Of a DNA stretch of 64,000 nucleotides, positions 57,506-64,000 are shown one piece after another. The DNA is taken from contig CM068553.1 in the NCBI GenBank assembly GCA_035048495.1, positions 4,705,259 to 4,769,258 of the forward strand, read 5' to 3'. Positions within the stretch are counted from its first letter, which is position 1. Each line of letters begins with the position of its first letter. This stretch comes from Euptelea pleiosperma. Lineage: Eukaryota > Streptophyta > Magnoliopsida > Ranunculales > Eupteleaceae. The notes under the pieces were generated by a model. That model ran no database searches. It was not told the origin of the DNA and saw only the letters and a program-made list of their open reading frames with translations. A program made the position numbers and the translations under genes.

Positions 57506-58104
57506 AGAAACAACATACATGAGGGATGAAATACGAAAAGAGGAGGATCGTCCATGAGAGAAGATGAAACTTATGGTTTGTTAAATATTGATGGATAATG
57601 ATGTAATGCGTATGCATGTATGTATGCATATGTGTGTCTGTGTCAGGGTGTATTGGGCAGACTGGACAGATGGGTGTTTAGGCCCATCAATAATGGACTT
57701 GGGCCTAGATTAGAGGACCAGGCTTAGGTTGGTCCAAATATAATGCCCAGCCCATTCAATATGGGCTAGCTTGTGGAGGTTTTCTAGGCGGAGATGATCA
57801 AATTCAATATGGGCTTGTGAGACCCACATTAGTCCAATGTGGTATTTTGTCATTTGAGATCAACAAATTAAACATCGACAAGTGTTGTAAGCCAAATTAT
57901 TTATACGGTGGAGCAATAAAACACAACAAAAATTCACCGTCAGGGGTCAGATGGAAGGAGCTAGGGATAAGTCTCAAATCCCTATCCAGGATTAGGGGGT
58001 GGGGTCTAGGCCCTTTGGAGGATTGGTGGAATTAGAGTGGATATCATCATTTCTATGAAGTCAAAGACGCTACATCAATAACAGATTGACAGAAGGAAAA
58101 ATCT
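57506..58104. other. Spacer without recognisable gene
   Basis: Contains GGCCCA/TGGGCC-rich words at 57680-57790 and a TGTAAGCC/GACCCACATTAGTCCAATGT stretch; no coding frame or clear element. Confidence 0.4.
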
Positions 58105-58480
58105 ATGATACCGACTTCGGTATCAAATTGTGCCACGTGTCCCACACAGTCGTCCGTCATCAACGTAGATGACATACCACAGTGTGCACCACATGGCACT
58201 CTATTAGAGGCCACAAACCGTATGGATGTTTGGACCATCCGTAGGTAGACGTGCATAACAAAAATCAAGATGATTAGTGATTTCTAACCTTTGGATTTGA
58301 GTACGCCATATAATGCTCAAAATCCATGCTTAAAAATAAACAATAAAAAATACTCTAATCTAATGGATAGAAATTGTTAATTTGGATGGATTTTTGTTTG
58401 TAGGTCCATCTAGGAATGAGACAAACATCCAAACGATAAATGGTCTCTAAGAATGTGCCACGTGGCTCATAATATGGTCC
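58105..58480. mobile_element. GGATGTTTGGCC-core foldback MITE
   Basis: Left tip with ATGATACCGACTTCGGTATC (a small palindrome), then CGTCATCAACGTAGATGACA, core CGTATGGATGTTTGGACC and inverse CAAACATCCAAACG, right arm with a G-box palindrome at 58457-58466. Confidence 0.7.
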
Positions 58481-58536
58481 ATTGTCAAGTGCAGTGGCGG
58501 GGCTAGGATTTTGTTCAAGGGTGGGTGGGCAAAGTG

Positions 58537-58943
58537 GAGTACACCTTCGCTCACACGGAGCTGTGAGCAAAGCCCATCACAGCCCACAATATATGAGCCA
58601 CGTGGCATACTCTTAGATGACGATGACCGTATGGGTGTTTGGCCAGTCCCTCAGTGGACCTGCGAACCAAAAATCAGCCCGATTAGTGATTACAACCTTT
58701 GGATCCTTGTACCCAAATAACGCTCAATAATGCTCAAATGCCAACGGTTCAAATTAACCCGTGAAAATAACTTCAATCCAACGCTTAGAAATCACTGATC
58801 ATGTTTTTTTTTTTGGTTTGTAGGTCCATCTAATGATTCTCCAATCATCCATACGGTCTTCGTCCACCAAGAGTATGCCACGTGGATCACCTGGTGGGCT
58901 GTGATCGGCTTTGCTCACAGCCCGTGTGAGCGAATGTTTACTC
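58537..58943. mobile_element. GGATGTTTGGCC-core foldback MITE with GCTCACACGG tips
   Basis: Tips GAGTACACCTTCGCTCACAC and inverse GTGTGAGCGAATGTTTACTC, with GCTCACACGGAGCTGTGAGC forming a palindrome. Flanks GGCAAAGTG (58528-58536) and GGCAGAGCG (58944-58952) agree at 7 of 9 bases. G-box palindrome at 58597-58606. Confidence 0.82.
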
Positions 58944-58984
58944 GGCAGAGCGAAGGTTTATCCCTGGGGAGACAATTTTTATAG

Positions 58985-59300
58985 CCTGTGTCAACGTTGA
59001 TGACAGACCATACTATGGGCCATTTGGTACTCTTAGAGACCACTGACCATATGGATGTTTGGTCCATCCCTAGGTGGACCTCCAGACTAAAAATCAGCCT
59101 GATTAGTGATTTCACCATTGAATTTGACTCCTTTTTTTGGGAATATTTTTAACCATTGGATTCAGACAATTTTGGGTACTTCAATCGAAAGGTTAGAAAA
59201 CACTAATGAGGCTCATTTTTTGCATTTGGTCCACCTAGGGATAGGACAAACATCCATGCTGTCAGTGGTCTCTAAGAGTGTTGCACGTGGCAAATGCAAA
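58985..59300. mobile_element. GGATGTTTGGCC-core foldback MITE
   Basis: GTCAACGTTGATGACAGACC at the left, CATATGGATGTTTGGTCC core, inverse GGACAAACATCCATGCTG, right arm with TTGCACGTGGCAA. Another arm of the family is at about 59650-59800. Confidence 0.7.
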
Positions 59301-59375
59301 TACTGAGGTCCACGTCCACCTAAGGATGGGTCGAACACTGAAGTTTTTTTTTTTTGAAAGGAAACACTGAAGTTG

Positions 59376-59555
59376 GAGTAAAACTTCTATCGCACGAAAT
59401 TGTAAATCACACAATCACAAGCCAATGAGTTCTCGGCACGTACACAAGTGCTTTTGCCACGTACCCATGTGCTTTTGCTTTTTAGGTGTGCGTGCCGAGA
59501 ACTCATTGGCTGTGTTTGTGTGATTTGCAATCCGAATGTGACAGAAGTTTTACTC
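59376..59555. mobile_element. Subfamily A hairpin MITE with perfect 9-bp duplication
   Basis: GAGTAAAACTTCTATCGCAC to the inverse GTGACAGAAGTTTTACTC. Duplication CTGAAGTTG at 59367-59375 and 59556-59564. Arms about 75 bp. The best-preserved copy. Confidence 0.93.
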
Positions 59556-59845
59556 CTGAAGTTGAGGGTGGCCCCCGGGGCTATTATTAAGAATAATGAT
59601 CACATGGTTCAAGAGCCATGGACTTATCATGGTGCATGGTGGTGTCGTTTTGTCATTGCCCAAATAATACTCAAAATCTACTGTTAGAAACAAAATATGA
59701 AAAAGAATAACCCAACGAATAGAAAGTGGTAATCAGAATGAATTTTCCTATGATGGACCAAACATCTATATGATCAGTGATATCTAAGAGTTTGCCACGT
59801 GTAAGGTGCTACCACATGTAATGTAACATGCACATACGTAGTACG

Positions 59846-61127
59846 TGGCGTACCCTAGTATTAGTAATTGTCTGTGATCCCTACAAATATATTGATTTGC
59901 TTAGGGCCAGCCCGGCTTGACCGTTAGGCAGATGAGGGTGTTACCTTAGGCCCCCCAACAGGTAAAGCTCCTAAATTTCAGAAATTTTCAAGTGTTAAAT
60001 TATTTTAACTTTTTATGAAAAGGCCCCTAACTCTCCATTTGCGTCAGGCCCCTCCAATCACACAAGATTATGCTGCAGCGGGACAGATACAGTATGCAAT
60101 TGTTTGCAGACTCTGCAGACATTGTATCTACCATTGAACTCTCTTTGAAAAAAGTATTTTTAATTTATAAAATAATTTTTAAAGGGTTGGGTTCCGGTGA
60201 CCAACACCTTGGTGTACCCTCGTAGAAGATGAATCCAAGGTTTAAAGGAGGCCGTTTTAACAGTTAAACAGACTGGGGCGTTACCCATTAAACCTTTTAA
60301 ATGGCCGTTAAAACGGATTGAAACGGCCAGGGGCAAGAATGGAAAAAAAAGAAGAAAAAAACAGAATTAAACGGACTTTAACGGAAAAAAAAATAGAAAA
60401 AATGGCGCTGAAATTCAAATTTTGAAATTTGAAAATTAAAAAAAAATAGAATTTAACGGATTTAACGGCCGTTTTTTTCACAAAATTTTCAGAATTAAAC
60501 GACCGTTTAAACAAAAAAATGGCCATTTTTTTCAAAACCGTTAAAACATGTTTAAACCGTTTTAACGGAAATGGGCTTGGGGTGTTACTGTTTAAACGGC
60601 CATTAAAACCGTTTAAACGGCTGTTTTTAAAACCATGGATGAATCAATGGCTGATTTTTGGTGAGGATGATCTCCTCACCATATAGATAACCTCAACAAA
60701 AAATTAGCCCATTCTGAAATTTCTAACCCTGTTAAATGTTGTTTTCAAATTACACGGTGAAAATCGATGGTCCATAATTCTTCAACTTCTAAACCAGTCT
60801 ATGAATATCAGAATGATTTGGATTTTTGTGAGGATGATCTCCTCACCATAGAGATGGTCCTCACCAAAAATCAGCCATTAATTCATCTTCTATGAGGGTA
60901 CACCAAGGTGTTGGTCAAAACTATTGGTCAAAAAAATCTGACCTTTTTTTAAAAACATTGAAATAACACATTTTTCAAGGGACATCTTCTCACTTAGGTT
61001 TAGGGGTATTTCTAGAAAATAAAAAAAAGCCCCGTTAAGACGGCCCTGATTAGGGCCCATGTGGCATACCCCTAGTATTAGTAATTGTCTATGATCCCTA
61101 CATATATATTGATTTGCGTAGGGCCCA
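59846..61127. mobile_element. Nest of at least three inserted elements between direct repeats
   Basis: A 65-bp direct repeat (CCCTAGTATTAGTAATTGTC...GATTTGC..AGGGCC) is at 59846-59911 and 61065-61127. Inside, a TTTGCAGACTT foldback (from about 60085, resuming near 60950) is split by a GGGTCGGG MITE (60184-60953). That MITE is split in turn by a CAAGG hAT-like element (60236-60637) with perfect duplication GATGAATC at 60228-60235 and 60638-60645. The GGCC-rich outer parts (59905-60060, 61030-61060) may be a still older element. Confidence 0.85.
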
Positions 61128-61700
61128 TTGGACTAAGATGACTAGTCCCATATGTAAACTTTTCCCGTATCAAAATTTTATCGTACGCCCAATTTCTGTG
61201 TGAGCAGGACATACTGCATACAAATTCAGATGATCACAGCCATCTCACTGTAGACTTTGCCTAGACTTGGAAGGATTCAAATGGTTGACATCCCTCGCGA
61301 AGTCACTTAAAAAAAGTGGCCCGCGAAACAGTAGATGTTTGTAACTTTGTACTTCCTCACACGCAAGGGCGTGGGTATTAAAAAGTCGGGGGACAAAATC
61401 TTCGAAGTACGAAAACCGTAGAGTTCATTGAGAATATCTAGCCTACGGTGTACCCGCAGCAACAGTTTTACAGTGGGTTAAAGTTAAACCATGATTAAAA
61501 AGTAACTTTAGTCTAGTTTAATTTGAGTTAGAGGTTTTTAGGTATACGTGTCCTGCAAAGGGAATCCCGTCGCAACCTTTGCGACAGAATCTCCGTTGCG
61601 TCAGTGGATTCTTGACTGACTACAACCGGTAAAATCCACCAGTTGAAGAAGTGGTTACCGGTCGAATCTGTTTCCTTTATCTCTTTCAACGAAGGCACAG

Positions 61701-61707
61701 TATAAAA
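61701..61707 (+). promoter_or_regulatory. TATA box of the ATI-like gene
   Basis: TATAAAA followed by CT-rich leader sequence. The leader exon (about 61730-61827) ends at CTCG|GTAATT, and a 908-bp 5'-UTR intron runs to the acceptor GTGTGTAG at 62736. Confidence 0.75.
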
Positions 61708-62755
61708 TCCTTTTCTCTCTTCCTACTGTTCTTCGAGACAGTTTCCTCTGGCCAGATTTTCACCAAAAACCTCAAAAATCGCCTTTTATATCGCCGGAGA
61801 TCACCCCCCGATAGCTCGTTTTCTCGGTAATTGTTCGAAAATTTTCATTTTTTATTGTTATTGATCAGATATGTAAAAAATTTCGATCTGTATCTGTTGC
61901 ATGTGTTGATTGCTCTTCTAGTTGATCTTTTACGCTTTTTTTTAATATATATAAATTTGATTTTCGTTTATTTTTGTATTTTTTTATGATATTCAGATCT
62001 TTATGTGTTTGTTTCCATCGAGGGACTTTGGAATGAATAGTTAGGGTTTGATTTGCTCATTTTGTTTTCTGATCGATTGATTGTATTACAAATTTACAAG
62101 AAGAACCTTAGAGAGCGGATTAAGATTCAATAATTTTGTTAACTATCTTAACTGTATCTCCAAAATTTTAATTATATTTGGAGAAATCTTTTCATCTGTC
62201 AGGAATTTATTTATGATAAGAGCTGGGTTGATTACTTGCTGTTGGTCAGTGATACTGATGTGAAAAGATCCGCTACGTCACGGATTAACTGAATTGGTTC
62301 TTACATAGTATTTCTGGGGTTTTGATTAATCTCTGTAATTCATAAGGAATTGAAATGGTGAATATTATTGTTACTTTTCCATTCTTCTGATTTCTGTTCG
62401 TAATGGGCTTTCTTTATTATTTTGAATTGCTTGATATGAGAAAGCTTATCTATATGAAGTTTTGTCATCTGGATAAGTTTTGGTATCTGTGAATCAATGA
62501 TCCAATATTTCCAGTGATTTCATACTGATTCATATGAATTTTCCATTTATTTTGTGTTGAATGTTGTATATGGTCCTTTTTTTCCTCTTTGAAAGGTTCA
62601 TGTATAGAAGGATGGTTTTCCATCTGGACAAAGACAGTTTATGGTTTAGTGCCTTCACTAGTTTATAAAAGAATTTATTGCTTTTCTGACTTATTCAGTA
62701 TCACTGCGATGGTTTTGAGGAGTGTTTGGTGTGTAGGGAACACTTGGTTTTGAAA

Positions 62756-63616
62756 ATGGAAGATGAGAAGGAGGGAGAGGAAACTTCCAGTCGTGGAAAT
62801 GAATGGGAAGTTGTGTCTCTCACAGCTTCAACATATGCTGCTGCCCCTGGTCCAAAAGGGTCTGAGCCAATTGATGATAATCGGGGAAACATGTTAAGTA
62901 GAGATGATGAGGAAACATCTCATGCAATGTTCATGTCCGACCATTTTGTGTTTCCACCTAGCCAGCATGAGAATCTGCCATTGGATCCCGATGAAAGTGA
63001 GATCCATAATGAATCCAGGAGTGAAGGTGTGGATCCCAACGAGGAGTCTGGATTGGATGTGGAGGAAGGAGATCGATCTGAAAAAAACAATGAAGAAGAT
63101 TGGAACATCAAAGGATTGAATGTACAAGATGAGTTGCGTGGAATTCAGTTCTTTGATGAAAAGGGTAAGAGGCTATCTGTCCATGCTGCAGAATTCGAAG
63201 AAGGCAAGACTTTGCAAGGGCTAAATTTGGTTGAGGAAGAGCAGAGTATTTACAGTGTTGCTAAATTTAGTTCTTTTCACGACCAAGCAGATATAAGTGG
63301 ATCAAGTGTGTGTGATGAAAACTTTGTTATTCCTGAACCCAGTGATCCTTCCCAGTTAAGCTTAGATTCTCCTTCAAATTTCTCAGAGTCTTCAATTCCT
63401 ACAAAAGAAAATAAATATAGTGGATCTGGCCTTCCCTGCGAAGCATGGTGGAAGAGACGGGCAGCTTCGTTGTATGCTCAAGCAAAGGATGCAAATGCAT
63501 TTTGGTCTGTTTTTGTTGCTGCAGCTTTGATGGGGCTTGCAATTCTTGGGCAGCAGTGGCAGCAAGAGAGGTGGCAAATTCAGCAACTTAAGTGGCAATT
63601 CAGCATCACTGATGAG
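62756..63616 (+). CDS. ATI1: ATG8-interacting protein (ATI1/ATI2 type), 5' part
   Basis: Plant-specific membrane protein that binds ATG8 and delivers ER and plastid material to the vacuole in selective autophagy. The exon codes for 287 residues from ATG 62756 to the donor GAG|GTACGG; the short last exon lies beyond the window. Visible: conserved N-terminus NEWEVVSLTASTYAAAPGP with an ATG8-interacting motif WEVV (17-20); MSDHFVFPPSQHENLP; an acidic, Ser-rich middle; CEAWWKRRAASLYAQAKDAN; one transmembrane helix (about 249-266, FWSVFVAAALMGLAILG); then QQWQQERWQIQQLKWQ. This order is that of Arabidopsis ATI1 and ATI2; which one cannot be decided. A 5'-UTR intron precedes the CDS. An upstream ATG at 62709 is inside that intron and not used. 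Confidence 0.9.
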
Positions 63617-64000
63617 GTACGGTTAGCTATCCTAAGAATATGGTAAGTTTGATATGTATCTTGTTATTGCTCTTGAAACAGACATCTCATATTCGAAATG
63701 GTATTATTAGTGATGCCGCGGGGCTAAATTCTGACATTGACATTAAAACGTGGATATTTACTTTTGCATACTTAATATGATTTTTATGAATGCATTTGCT
63801 TGGCATAACGGGGAACATCTAATTCAAATAATTTCAAATCTAGCCCTTCATGTGACAAATACAAGAACAGGAAACTGTAAGGGGGAAAAATAGAAAAAGA
63901 AAAAAAGAAGGATGTGTATTGAGCAGAGCAATGAATCATGGACTTGGGAAATCATGCTCTTCTAAGAATTTCATGATTCTAGAGAGCAGCAGAAGGATCC
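63617..64000 (+). other. Intron of the ATI-like gene, running off the window
   Basis: Starts with the donor GTACGG. No final-exon sequence resembling the ATI C-terminus was seen up to base 64000. Confidence 0.6.

Noticed and set aside
46105..59300. Regularly spaced repeats that might suggest a CRISPR array
   Set aside because: Units are 250-400-bp foldback transposons in a plant genome, with inverted arms and no short direct repeats or unique spacers.

Overview
This is nuclear DNA of a flowering plant. Six protein genes are split by GT-AG introns with plant-type TATA boxes, every one matches a family best known from Arabidopsis, and the space between and inside them is filled with plant mobile elements. 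Nothing bacterial or organellar is seen. The exact lineage cannot be fixed from sequence reading alone.

Genes in order: (1) a mitochondrial-type beta-cyanoalanine/cysteine synthase (CYSC1-like) on the minus strand, exons 1-4 at 3135-677, running off the left edge; (2) a complete M1 aminopeptidase of the MPA1/PepN type, 17527-28176 (+), 32 coding exons, 982 residues; (3) an intronless C2-domain protein of the SRC2 type, 29561-30397 (+); (4) a MESD-like ER chaperone, 33737-35449 (+), three exons, ending NDEL; (5) a BAHD acyltransferase matching DCR (cutin/cuticle formation), 52315-55991 (+), two exons around a 2.3-kb intron; (6) an ATG8-interacting protein (ATI1/2 type), CDS from 62756 (+), running off the right edge. 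These are ordinary unrelated single-copy genes, not a cluster or pathway.

The rest is dominated by short non-autonomous DNA transposons. Five groups can be separated: (a) a very abundant foldback family with the core GTATGGATGTTTGGCC, whose arms carry a perfect G-box palindrome GCCACGTGGC; (b) hairpins starting GAGTAAAACTT with 9-bp target duplications (two subfamilies); (c) a GGGTCGGGCTCAAGGGACC MITE with 9-bp duplications, one copy inserted about 30 bp upstream of the DCR TATA box; (d) an AT-rich hAT-like family with ends CAAGGTTTAAA/CATGGTTTAAA and clean 8-bp duplications in five copies; (e) a hAT-like family built of GGAACC repeats. There are also a 5'-truncated LINE with intact target duplication (7587-9270), older LINE pieces, a Ty3/gypsy protease-RT relic, a Tourist-like MITE and a multi-layer nest at 59846-61127.

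The most interesting material is in family (a): one conserved core appears with at least six different outer ends, each outer end itself a small palindrome, and some copies sit directly upstream of gene TATA boxes. No wholly new enzymatic system was found. Other gene-level points are a GC-AG intron in the cysteine synthase and 5-nt and 12-nt microexons in the aminopeptidase.
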